NCBI GenBank assembly: GCA_033807695.1 | Contig: CM066304.1 | Span: forward strand, 1,178,001-1,242,000 | Reading direction: 5' to 3' | DNA from: Daedaleopsis sinensis | Taxonomy: Eukaryota; Basidiomycota; Agaricomycetes; Polyporales; Polyporaceae | Length of the DNA stretch: 64,000 nt | Shown: one piece after another, positions 34,769-46,600 of the stretch | Layout: the number at the start of each line of letters is the position of its first letter | Numbering within the stretch: position 1 is the first letter of the stretch | Notes under the pieces: generated by a model | What the model saw: only the letters and a program-made list of their open reading frames with translations | Databases searched by the model: none | What the model was told of the DNA's origin: nothing | Made by a program: the position numbers and the translations under genes

Positions 34769-36156
34769 ATGTCGGTCCCAAAACACATCCTAAACCAGAT
34801 CAAGGCGATCATCCCACCACTTAACGGCACCTTACACAAGGGTCAATCGGGTCGTGTCGGAGTACTTGGAGGCGCACTAGAGTGGGTGCTCTCTAAACAA
34901 TATACAGACACAATCGCTAACTCGGTATCATCCCCGACTGTTAGCTACACCGGAGCCCCGTTCTTCGCCTCCATAACAGCACTGCGCATCGTGAGTTTCC
35001 TCGCCCAAACGCTAATAGGAGGAGGACAGTCCCTCATTCCTGCCCATAGGGAGCCGACCTATCACACGTTATCTGCTCACCTACCGCTGCTGGTGCCATC
35101 AAGTCTTACTCTCCGGACTTGATCGTCCATCCCATTCTCGGAGAGAACGAGTGAGTGCATGGTTTAAAGTTATGGTACATGTACGCTCATTGAACAATCA
35201 ACATCGTATTGTCAAGGTCTACCGAGAATGTGAGGTCTACGCTATCCTCCCTTCTCTCCCGTCTCCACGTCCTCATCGTCGGCCCGGGCCTGGGTCGAGA
35301 AGACTACATGATCAACTTCGCCAAGCTCGCTGTGAACATTGCGAAGGAGAAGAGCATGTATCTCGTCCTCGATGCCGATGCGCTGTGGATGATTGGCCAG
35401 GACCTATCGCTCATCAAGGGGTACCGCCGTGCGGTGCTCACGCCGAACGTGATGGAGTTCAAGCGGCTCAGCGAGAACATCGTAAATTCAAGCCCACCAC
35501 ATCGGCATTCGCGATATACACTGACCGATGTTGCGTCTGTAGAATATCGACCCGGGGATTCCACCGGAAGAGCGTGCTATGCACGTTTCGCGTGCCCTTG
35601 GCGGCGTGACGGTCCTCCAGAAGGGCGCCGAGGACATCATCTGCACGAACACCGGAGAGGCGAACAGGGAGGAGGCGAAACTCAACCGGATCTCAGAAGG
35701 AGAGAGCGCCGAGGAACGTGTGGTCGTCGACGCCCCAGGAGGCCTGAAGCGATGTGGAGGCCAGGGCGACATTCTCAGCGGAGCTGTCGGCACGATGATG
35801 GCTTGGGGCAAGTGCTTCGAGACGGGCGGATTTGGGTCGGTCGCTCTCGGGTTCTGCCGTCGTTTGACCCATTCTCATGACCGTGTGCCAGTGACGGATC
35901 GATTCCTCCCTCACGCATACCACTGCTTGCAGCGGTAGGCGGATCGATGGTAACACGGACGGCGTCTCGACGGGCATTCAGCAAGAACGGACGAGGTAAG
36001 TATCCTTCTTAGGAACACCTTTGATATCTTGTTCACCATGAGGTAGGCGTCGTCACTCAGGACATGATCCCTGAGATCGGTGGCGCGTTCGCAGAGATAT
36101 TCGGGGAGGGCGAGAAAGGTTGGGGCGCGTCCACCAAGGAAGGGGGAAAGTTGTGA
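34769..36156 (+). CDS. ATP/ADP-dependent (S)-NAD(P)H-hydrate dehydratase
   Basis: The enzyme repairs hydrated NADH and NADPH (NAD(P)HX). Seven exons join in phase: 34769-34881, 34945-34990, 35050-35150, 35217-35481, 35543-35850, 35892-35995 and 36047-36156, giving 348 residues. Fold landmarks of the CARKD/YjeF C-terminal ribokinase-like family are visible: [46 protein letters not shown] and the nucleotide-binding [15 protein letters not shown]. An [15 protein letters not shown] segment follows. The length is normal for fungal enzymes. Two introns use less common donors (GTGGGT and GTTCTG), chosen because they alone keep the frame and the conserved residues. Confidence 0.93.
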
Positions 36157-37257
36157 TTACACGCAACGCCGCAATGATGTAGCTAAAGCCTATGAATTTT
36201 TGCGAAACTGTTCTGATTCTACACAACTAACGCGCAAGGAGGTGCGTAACGTTTGTTGTTAAGACGGTTGACGATTCTAGCCCAGGATTGTAATGAAATC
36301 TGTGTGCCTTGCCATGAAGATGATCATATAGGATAGCGGAAGCACGAGGGCGGATGGGGTATTTCATGACCCCCTCTGAACTTAGAGAGCCGTAACGTGC
36401 GTTTTTGGGCTGTGGTCAAGGTGCAAGGAGCCGAGACATTGATGGGTCAAGGATTTGGGGACAACATGATATCGTATAGTGTCGAGTCTTGAATGTCACG
36501 GTGGATAGATGCAGCAGTGCGATATGCTCACCTTTCGAGGCAATACAGCAGCCGCCTCGTATCGCAGAGTATCTCGATTCTCGATAGTTTCCGAAAATTT
36601 GACACAAGGTCCGAGTCGACGGGTCGTTGGCTCATTGATCATGCCAGTGCGAGATCCGTCAAAGTCCAGTAAGCAAGCGTCCGGAAGACCTCACGATGTC
36701 ATATCCTATCCACCCAGTTCCTCGACGTCGATAGTTTCAACATATGCAGCTGAGTTTTGCACACATACGAGAGGTCCGGGAGCTGCCAGATAATCAAGCT
36801 GCCAGCAGATAGACGATTCATAAGTCCACGGGGGGCCGTCAGACTGGGAAACCCGCTCATGGGGAGAGCTAGAGAGAAGTGTCATAAGCTGCTGCCTGTA
36901 GAGAATAACACGAATATCGAGGAGGTCATGAAGGGTCATGATGGCGGCAGTGGAGAAGCAGTGTGGCCACTGGCGTCTAACACATACACCGGTTTCTTTT
37001 GGACGACGATGTGCATCCGAAGCGTGTATGGTTGGCAATGGAAATGAAGTAAGTAAGTGATCGCAAAGCTACCACCCGTGGTCGTACAGTGACAATATCC
37101 ATAGCAAAGTAACCCAAGCAGTCAGTCCTGCTGACTTCCCTCCGAGTTTAGACATGTACACTGCACATGGCAGATTTCGTCAGTCATTCCCCGAAAATTA
37201 ACCATGCCAGAGTCGACACCAGGACGCACCTACTGTCTCGCTAGCGCACTCTTCTGC
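36157..37257. other. Intergenic, nothing recognised
   Basis: Convergent 3' ends of the dehydratase (+) and the gene at 37258 (-) bound this 1.1 kb. No gene-like frame or repeat is supported. Confidence 0.5.
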
Positions 37258-38636
37258 TCACTGTGTCTGCTCTCCAGTACGTGCCTCTGCCTTGACCTGC
37301 GCCATGAACCGCTCGAGGACCCCCTTGATTTCGCTGTCCAACGCGCCCACGGGCCACGTCTCAGTCCTCCGGGCGACAGCACTATCCGCTGTGTGGTCGA
37401 TTGGAGACTCGCACAGCTCCTTTGCAGGTGTGTAGAAGTACTGCGGCTCCGGGGAGTTGTTCGTGGTGAGAGGCGGGTAGTCGACTGCGTCCTCGAAGTC
37501 GTCGAACGTGTCGCTGACCAAGTCCTCTAAGAAAGCCGGCTTCCTATACTTGAACTTTGACTCCTTCGGTACGTTGATAGTCCCACCGTTTGGGAGCGAG
37601 AGCCGTAGCCAGTAGGACGACCCCTCGTCGTTAACCGCATCTTTCCCTAACAGGGAGTCGTCGACGCAGCCTTCAACGTGCTCGGCTGGGAACGAGCCTG
37701 GCATCGGATACGTTTCCATCACCAGCTCTTCCGGAGAGCGATGTGAAAGAGAATTGGCCAGGTGAAAACTCGACGACGGCGTATCGATGAAGCTGTATGG
37801 GGCGACGCTGTCGGGAACACATTGCGTTACCAGGTCGTCGAGCTGCTGGAAAGTATGTTCGCCAGTGACTTCCGTTCTCAAGAATGTGGAACATGGGAAA
37901 TTCTCCTTTTCTTCGTCATCCGTCGGGGTGATGTCTCGATCTAGAGTGCGCGAATGAGAACTTGGCACGTATGCGCTTGACGTCGTGGTCTCCCCCTTAA
38001 GTGTGCGCCACTGGGGAGGATGCGGGAGACTACGTGGGCGTACGAAGAATCCGGAGGGTCCGGGGGCTCCTGACAACCTAGAGCTGCTAGTAGGTACCTC
38101 AGGCAGAGGTCGGGATGACTTAGGCTTGCGTCGGCGACATAGAAAGAGAGACTCTGGTCAGTGACTTACAGCCGTCCTGATGACTCCTCGAAGACTCACT
38201 TCTTTCCCGTTCGTCTTCCAGGTCACATTCGGAAGGGAACCAACGGTGGCAAACGAGATCCGCTGGTTAGGAGGCGATCGCCCAGCCCCGGGAAGAGTGG
38301 TGAAACGTCGCATGATCTTTGCTCGTTTGTCGAGGATCTGGTCCAGGCTGAGTTGGACGTAAACCTTTTAGGGAGAGCGTGTGGTCGGTCAGGCTCCAAA
38401 CCAGAGATGTATGAACCATTTGCACTCACCTTTCGTGCAGCCCTTTCCTGGAGCACTTTGAGGAACTTCGGATACTCTTCCTCTTTCCACTCGAGGATGT
38501 GGTGGAATTTCGATGAAGTCTGAATACCCCCCTCACTGAATCCCACCGGGGTTTGAGTAGGACGCGGGTGACTCTCGGTAACTGTGCCCGTAGAGTAAGA
38601 CCGATGATCATCGTTGTCGTCTTGCGTCTTCATCAT
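37258..38636 (-). CDS. Uncharacterised protein, three exons
   Basis: Exons 38636-38430, 38364-38200 and 38124-37258 join in phase 0 on the minus strand, giving 412 residues. The first two exons encode a compact basic region (KFHHILEWKEEEYPKFLKVL, then VQLSLDQILDKRAKIMRRF) that looks helical. The remainder is Ser/Pro-rich and acidic, with DITPTDDEEKENF, a hydrophobic stretch SSYWLRLSLPNGGTINVP and KYRKPAFLEDLVSDTFDDFE. I do not recognise a domain. The KEN-like box (EKENF) could be a degradation signal, but that is inference from a three-residue motif. Confidence 0.65.
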
Positions 38637-39569
38637 AACGAGCGAAACGAACAGCTTATGAACGGGTGGAGAGGTGGAGAAGTAGTGGGTCTGTGGACGT
38701 TGTAAAGAAGAAACGATACTGAAGCTTTTAGAAAGATGAAGGCTTTATGTGTGCGCTTCAGTCACGAGCCATAAGCGAGTCGCAACGCGTCAATCGCCCA
38801 CGCTTGTTGTTCGTCAAAGCGGAATGTCGCACTATCTTTTGTATAGTACCGCCCATCAGTTAGTTACAGTCGAAAGTGAGGCAGTAGTACTGGATGTGGT
38901 CTGTGGGCAGTCTGCACTACTACTCCATATTTGCGGGTCCGAGGAAGATCGCCGCCGGCCCCGGGGGGCCACGGCGGTGGTGACTGTCGTGACACTGGGA
39001 GATTCCCTAGGACAGTGCCATCCATCTCCTCCGTTGGCAGAAAAATGTAAAGGGTCATACATCCACAATTCAGTGACGTCCTTATGTCTCATGAACAGTA
39101 ATTACCCATCGCATGTCATTCTTAGCGTAGTACTAGTAGTAACGGTCACGGTGGTGGTTAACCGCCTGTCAGTGCTAGAACTCAATTGGAGTTTATCAGA
39201 GGCGACTGACGGGGACTAAGATTTCAGCACCGCTCTTCTCTATTAGTAGCTCAAGCTATACCTGCGCGGTATACAGTAAGTATACATCGAACTACGTACC
39301 ATGACACCGTGCACGGCGGCAACGGTAACGGTCACGGTGGTTGGTTGGAGGAGCTCGGCGCTTCAGCGTTCGGTCTGTCGGGCCGAGGCCTGCAGCTGCG
39401 GTGGCTGCGGCTGACCACCCCCGTCACGACGGTGCCACCCCTGCCATTGTTCATGAACCACTTCTCGTCTCCAACTCCGAGGTGAGTACCGAGTTACAGT
39501 ATATCTGCAGTCAGACATGCTGATTATCCTGGCCTGCTATAGATACAGAGACATCTAGTACATGCCAAC
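38637..39569. other. Intergenic, low-complexity tracts
   Basis: The sequence between 38,870 and 39,180 is rich in short GTAGTA, GTCACGGTGG and similar tracts on the + strand. No coding evidence is seen. It presumably holds the promoters of the divergent genes on either side. Confidence 0.4.
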
Positions 39570-41350
39570 ATGGGCGACATCACACAAGCTTCCCCTCCCT
39601 TTGACCAGAACAGCGCGGACGTAGTCCTACGTTCCTCAGATCAGGTCGAGTTCAAGGTCCATAGCGTTATTCTCGCTCAAGCATCCCCATTCTTTCAATC
39701 CATGTTCACCTTGCCACAGCCGGGGCACACTGCTACCGCACTCCCTGTTGTGGATTGCGATGAAGACAGCCGGGTCCTCCGTGATATCCTCACTATCTGC
39801 TACCCCGTGGTAAACCCTAAGCCATATCCTTTCCAAGACATCGAAACTACGTTCCGTGCCGCGCAGAAGTACGAGATGGAGCTTCCAATCCAGTTCCTGA
39901 AGGACGAACTTTGTGCCGAAGTCCGGCTCAGCCGCGGCACAAGTGCTCTTCGGGTTTGGGCCGCGGCTTGTCGTCTGCAGTGCGAAGACATCGCCAAATA
40001 TCCTTCCCCTTGGATGAATCTGACTCAGGTCAAGACTGCGCCTACGCATGTTTTCAAGGGAGTCTCGGCAGGTGATCTCTTCCGCCTTCGCCAGTATTAC
40101 CGGGATGGTCAGACACTGTCATCGGTGTCGTACTCTTTCCTCAAACATCCTGCCGGCTCCTCGCCCTCGGATGCTTCTCTCCCGGAGTCTACCAGTGCTG
40201 CGCAAACAGAGATGGAAGCTGTGCCCCAAGACGCGTCCGGTGAATATATCGCTCATCCGGACGTAATTTGTCGATCGTCGGACGGCATCGACTTCCCAGC
40301 CCATCGTGTCGTTCTCGCTATTGCCTCTCCCATATTGCGCGACAGGCTCCAGAAAATGGAGCAGCTCCTCCAACACGAATCAGGATCTCCTAACCAAGGC
40401 GCCTCGACCCCCGTGTTGCGATTTGACGAACGCGGAGTTCGAGTGAAGCACCTGCTTGACATCTGCTATCACCGCACGGTCCCCATTCCAACATCTCCAG
40501 CCGAGCTCGCTTCCATCATAGCTGCTGCTACCAAGTACGACATGACTCACGCGATGGAGACGTTGAGACCGCATTGGGCAGCAGCTGCCTCGAAGTCCCC
40601 TCTCACGGCGTACTTATGTGCTACCGCCGAGGATATCCCAGCTTGGGCTATGGAGACGCTGCCACATCTTCTGTGCCTACCTGCAACAAAAATCCAGGAA
40701 TACGACAGTGCGATGGAGACGGCCCCCGCCACCCAGTATCACCGTTTGCTCATGCATTACGACGCCTGTGGCTCCGCAGTAGTGGCGGAGCTCGAGAAGC
40801 TGAAGAAGGAGCATGCGAACCCCGTTTTACCACCGCAACCGAGTTCGTCGACGCCAGTCCCCGGAGGGCTCTTTGGCTTGAACGCCATTCCTGTGAACGC
40901 CGCGTTTGGGCTCGGCGGCGAGTTCGGCGGCGGGTTCAGCGGCGGGACTTTTAACAATGCTGGACAACAGGCTCCGTCCGCATTTGGGAGACCTAGTAGT
41001 AGCTTCAGCCAGCAGCCGTGGACCCATCCTCCCCCCGACTTCTCCAAGTACTTCGTCCTTACATTCCTCGACAAGCTCGCCAAGTTTACGGGGCACGGTC
41101 CGGGTAGAAAAGTGGTTACAGCGAAGAACATATCGTCGGAGTACGTCAAGTGGCGCATTGCTGGAAAGCCATCCCCGCGCGACCCTCTTGCAGAACTTGA
41201 AGCGAAGACGGTCCTCGAATTGTCAGACAGCTTGCCAAAGAGGCTGGAAGATGCAATGAAAACGGTTTGCGTACTCCTCCTCGTCTGGATATCCGGCATT
41301 ATTAATAGTATTCATTACAGGTGGTACTTGATCTATCATCCGACGTTTGA
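39570..41350 (+). CDS. Double BTB/POZ domain protein
   Basis: BTB domains mediate dimerisation and often link to Cul3 or transcription complexes. The protein starts MGDITQASPPFDQNSADVVL. It has one BTB unit at about residues 15-120 (VLRSSDQVEFKVHSVILAQA) and a second at about 225-340 (VICRSSDGIDFPAHRVVLAI). Each is followed by a YP/YH-containing helical part. A Gly/Phe-rich spacer (GGEFGGGFSGG) precedes a C-terminal segment. The 56-base intron 41265-41320 (GTTTGC donor, TACAG acceptor) gives a 574-residue protein ending at 41350. Reading through it would end at 41438 instead. Paired-BTB proteins of this kind are numerous in Agaricomycetes; the function is unknown. Confidence 0.8.
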
Positions 41351-43699
41351 GTTATCAATATTGAATACTCACAGAGTAGGGCTGGACGGCGTCGAAATGG
41401 GCGTTCACCGTGTTTCTGACAGTTGCGTCAGACGTTGAAGAGGTTTGGTGAAAGCAAGCATTTTCCGATATTCCATCTGATCGTGATTATTGCCATGTAT
41501 ATAATGACTAGGACCACCTGTTCTGCCAGTCTTCTTCCCACCAGTTGTCTTCGGATCCTGGTCTCGCTTTGACTACAATGATTGTCCTTTTCAACAGTGT
41601 AGCTCTACTGAAGTCGAATATCAGTTCGTGGAAAACACAATGCACATCTTTGGTCATATTTTCAGTACACTGTCTCCGGTGGACTGATCATATAGTACAT
41701 AACGACATGGAGGTAAGTAGTAGTTAGTAATTGAATGTTGAAGTTGAGGCGCCGCAAACGTCGGAGTTGAAAGGAATTTTGCTCACCTGTGTCGCGACTC
41801 CCACCACCAGTGGCTTCAACTCATACACACATCTTCTGGCTTGAGAAGGTACTGTACATTGCTTTCTCAAATCGTTGTGTTTGACCCTTAAGTAATTTGT
41901 ACCAGCTCGCTCCAGGCTTCTGAGCTGACGGCGGTGTTGAAGAAAACCCCGGATCGGACGGGCAAGCGTGCTCGTCCGAGTCGGAGCGGGGACCCGAGAC
42001 ATCAGGGATGTCTCAATGGCGGGAGTCTCGCCGCGGCAGTCGCGCGCACCAGGGCGCACTGCGCGCGCGCAGGTCTCCCGCCCGCTGTTCGGTACCGCGC
42101 GGTCTGTGACCCGCCATGTTCCATTTCGTGTTTATGAAGCGCCGTTTGCTGATTTATTAATTTCCCTATACTTATGTGACACCGCCACATACACATTTGT
42201 CAACGGCGCACTTCAAGTTGTTTCGACCGACGCACACACACATAGTATGTTGTCTTCAGCTAACTCTAGAGTGTATTACCGGCGTGAATAGTATCTATGA
42301 CCTCTATTCAGCATCTAGTAGGTCTATGATGACCTCGCGTAGCTCCAGAAGGCCTCAATGCATTAGCATTTAAATCAAATCCATCTCGACGATAAGTAAA
42401 CACCAAGCTTATGTAATATATCTGCCTCCTGTAGGCGCTCATTAGGGCGGAAGAGATTGGTAGTACTTGTTGAGTTGAAGCCCCCCCGAGTTATAGTTAG
42501 GCCTTATACCTCTTCTTGGTACTCCTCAGCTTAACTACTAGGATCAAGCACTCCAATGATGGGCTTATTGAGTAGTACTTATATTACTTATGTCGTTCAA
42601 ATCTTGGAGGCTATCACTAATTACTTCTAGTATTAATAACCCTTTGAGACTCGTTTGAATCACTAGGTTAGATCATCAGTACCTAAGCTCTAAGCTCTAA
42701 GGCCTAACTTGAAGTACTCAAGTACTAGCACTTAGTCGCTCGCAGAAGCGCCATGGAGCGCCTACCGCAAATTACATAAGCAGACATACCGGGCAATCTT
42801 TGCAACATTTATGCACCTTACTGCTACGTTAATGCCTATTCCTGGACACGAAGTTAGTCCAGGTCTCGTCTGACAGAAACTCAAGTCCGTTTCACGTGAC
42901 TTTTTGGCACCCCTACCCCGGACACCCTGACTTGGGAGGAGGTTCGATTTCCCTTCCCGGGTGCGTGACGAACCACTGGCAAATGTGATGTGACGTGGTG
43001 ATGCTTGTGGATTAACGTCGTGTCTTGTGAGTGGTGATCCCGGCGTAGGATGTAGGACTTTTGTGTCGAAGAGTTCACACGTTCTCTCGTCTGATAGGGT
43101 TAAGATTCGAACACTGTGTCGCGGTGGGATACAAGAATGGATGGAACTTAATATTCGATGAAGAGGGGAGAAGAGAGAATACTCCACACATCCGTCCGAG
43201 TCTGCGGACGGCCGACCTATTTGGGCGGCCCGTGTGTAGACTAGTACTCGCCCCGGGCCTACGTTGTTTGGCCCTTCAAGTACTGTCTCTTAATTCAACA
43301 TTCCTCAGTATAGTACTGTAAGCTCATGCAGATAGAGCTGCTAGTACGATGCCCGAAACCAGGCGCAGTTGCACCGGGCTGTGCTGTACAAACAGTTGTA
43401 ATACTTATATGTTCGACGTCATAAGCGTGCAGTGAAAATGATGTCCGACCGGCTCTTGCATGTGCTCGCCGAGCAGCAATTATGTTTTCCGTCCGACACC
43501 ACCTTGACATGTTCCTCGCAGCGCGGCTGGTGGTGTGCCACATCCTCAGCCGCCAAACTGCCATCCCACGTTCGACACCTGCCCCCCCCACCCCCTTGTC
43601 CTGACAGTGCATATCTCGCCTGCCGGGATATCTCAAGTTGTCCACGTACCGGACCCGCCGCATCGCGTGCACACCTCACTGAATAGTGGTGGTTAAGAC
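41351..43699. other. Gene-poor stretch, AT-rich centre
   Basis: No gene is supported. About 42,420-42,760 is AT-rich with many TAGTACTT and CTAAGCTCTAAG elements (TAAGCTC repeats near 42,680-42,700). It is followed by minus-strand open sequence around 42,762-43,187 that has no recognisable product. Confidence 0.4.
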
Positions 43700-46600
43700 A
43701 GATGGTAACCGCTGGTAGGTAGCAGCACGGGAGCAGGGCTGGAGTGATCTGAGAGGTTCCCGCCAGATGAGGTTGCGTGGTCTTTCCCGTCGGACTCGTT
43801 CTGTACGTGTCCTTAACTTGCACAATATGCTGTCGATGGACGTGGCGTCTGCTACACATTCATAGTTGTGTTGTGTGCATTCTACGTGGCCGGATGGAAG
43901 GCTGTAGTCATGTGGAGTACTGTTGGATGTGGTGTAGTCGGTATATTGTTGATGCACGGACTAATACATGTAGTTTGAAAGAGGTAGCTGAGCAGCGAGT
44001 AGGTGAAATATTCCCTGAAGATGCTACCCAGGTTGGTATGGTGCGCGTCTGGTAAAAGAGGATGCGGTAGGCAGTGTAAGAGGTGAAATTGGAAGCATGT
44101 GTGGTCGGTATCCGCACATGACCTAATATGCTATATGGTGTGCGTGGTGGAGCTAGCCTGTATATATTAGGGGGAGTCCTACATGTAACGGTGTCGCTGG
44201 CCTGATTTACTCGCATCGGACTTCTTGGAGTGTGATTTGCATTGTTGACAAGCCACTGCAAAGTCCGCAGGCCTCTGGAAATGGTCAGGTAAATCTGGTT
44301 CACATAGTGTGTTTTGATTAATGGATTCTCTGGTAAATATGCTCATCAATGGTGGTCAATTGTGTGTGGTCGTAGGTTTGACTCACATGCAGTGACTGCT
44401 GTTAGTGGAAATCCGGGAGACAGTGACAGTGTATCCAAAATGGAGCCTCTATGATGTGGCACATGCACAACATGGACAGAAGCAATCAGATTTGCGGACT
44501 TGGATGATGCCAGGTGGTTGTGCTCTTTGTGTTGTGGTTGTCATACATGTTTGATATGTTAAGGTAGTCAGATGTAACAATGACTTACTGAACACAGTTG
44601 AGCGAGTAGACGATTATGGTAACCTGTTCTACAGGTCAATTGTATGGGCACAATATTGGCGGCAACACGTGGAGGCCAGGCATGTGGTGTTATGGTGAGT
44701 AGTGCGAATATGTAATGATTGAGGGTATAGTCATTGTATGTACATTAACTTGCATGGGTTGCACCTGGGTAGTTGCGCCGGGATGTATCATTTTGTACGG
44801 TAATGCGGAAGGTATGAGTTTGCAGTAACGTTGTGGTGAAATACGACTGACTGTGGATATTGATGTTGTTGTTGTACTAAGTGCAGGTGAAGTGACACTG
44901 ATCCATGGGTGCAGCGAGTAGGCTAGCACTGCACTATGTGCACAATTGGTGTCCTTCGCGATAAGTGACACAACATCCTTCAACAAGTCCATAGGTGAGT
45001 GGTCGTTATGAGTAGAGAGAATGAAGTGAGATGAGGTTGTGGGTGGCAATGACTCCGGGTTCAGTTATGTCGTATACAGTGTGTCACGAGGTAGGTACGA
45101 TGACATAGTGCACCTGGCGCCGACATGTATTGATATAGGTTCGCGGTCGATGTTGGTGGAAGCATCGAGAGGATTTTTATGTTATGTGTTAGCGAATGTG
45201 GTATTATTGATATAGGGTATAACCCAAGGAAAAATATCCCCTGCCTGTAGAAGCAGAGGGTGCTATAACCTCTCGGCATCTCGGCGGGTCTCGCCCCTCG
45301 GTCATCATCGCCACCTGCCCCTGTGTTATCTTCACCATCTGGTCCTTTGTGCATCAACGACTGCCCAGAGCTAGTACTGCTCCCTTCATGGCCATTTAGC
45401 TGGCAATCTGCAATTCGCAAGCTGCACTAACTACAGCGACTTTCCACAAATGTTAGTAGCCGCGGCGCTGCCGCCTGGAGTCATTCGCGACCGTCACCGC
45501 ATCAATCGCTATCACTCCAGTGCTCCTGCCCCGCCACAAAGATGCTACATGAGGTCTGGTACATCGTAGCACACCCGACGCACACATGAGGGCGCAAAGT
45601 GAGCGAGCTCTGCATCCGTATGTATTGACTCTCTCTCATTTCAACGACTGGACATGCATGCTCAATGTGCATTGTCGTGGAGGGCGACCTACGGTGGCGG
45701 GACCAATGTGCGCGCGTTGATGAGCGCATCGCACACATCGGGAATTCGCCCTGGAGCCAATCTGAGTAGCTCCTTGGGGTTTATATCCTGCTCTGCTTCT
45801 AGAGGCAGGGGATATTTTCCCCTTGGTGTAGACGGCTCTATTGATACTTGGAGACAGATGCTGAACGAAATGTCATTGTTTACATTTGACCGCATGTCCG
45901 CGTGACGGTGCCTGGCTGTATGTGAATTATCTTATGTTCGGATACAGGTCGTTCTCCTCCATGTTTGCACGTTACAATGATGTCTCACAGTGACTGCGAG
46001 GTGGTGTGAGATAGGTACGGTCGGTATGTTGTGCCGACGACGCAGATCGTAAACAGTATGTATCTGGGTGCAGAGTGTGCACTGGTTTGCTCCACAGACT
46101 ATGTCAATCTCCGATTTGTAGGCATGGAACCTGTCGTTCTGCACACGTTCTGTTTGTAGTTGTAAGTGCTTTATGTAGTAGCCACCTTCATGGGGTGTAC
46201 GTACGTGCATATAGTTATACTGTCGGCGTCTAGATTCCCGTTGGTGAATGTTGCGTGTACGGTACATTGAAGTCCCCACTTTACGCACTCTGCACAGGAT
46301 GTAGGCAGACATAGACGCTTCTCGGTATCGGTGCGGTATTGGTTGCTATGTTTTTCGTTTGAAAGTATAAGTTAGCATAAGTCTACGCACTCCTTGAGTT
46401 TGATTAAGGGAACTCTGTTATACGTACTGCGGTAAAGCTGTGTTGCCGGGGACAGTTCCGGATTTGTAGTCGCTGTTATCAGGTACTAGTCCTTGCAGTG
46501 TGGGATGCAATGGGCAATAGTAGAGATAGATGTGTGTGCATGGTAGATTTGCAGTGACACATGTTCTGTCTCGGTCTAAATTAGCTGCTCTGAAGGTGTA

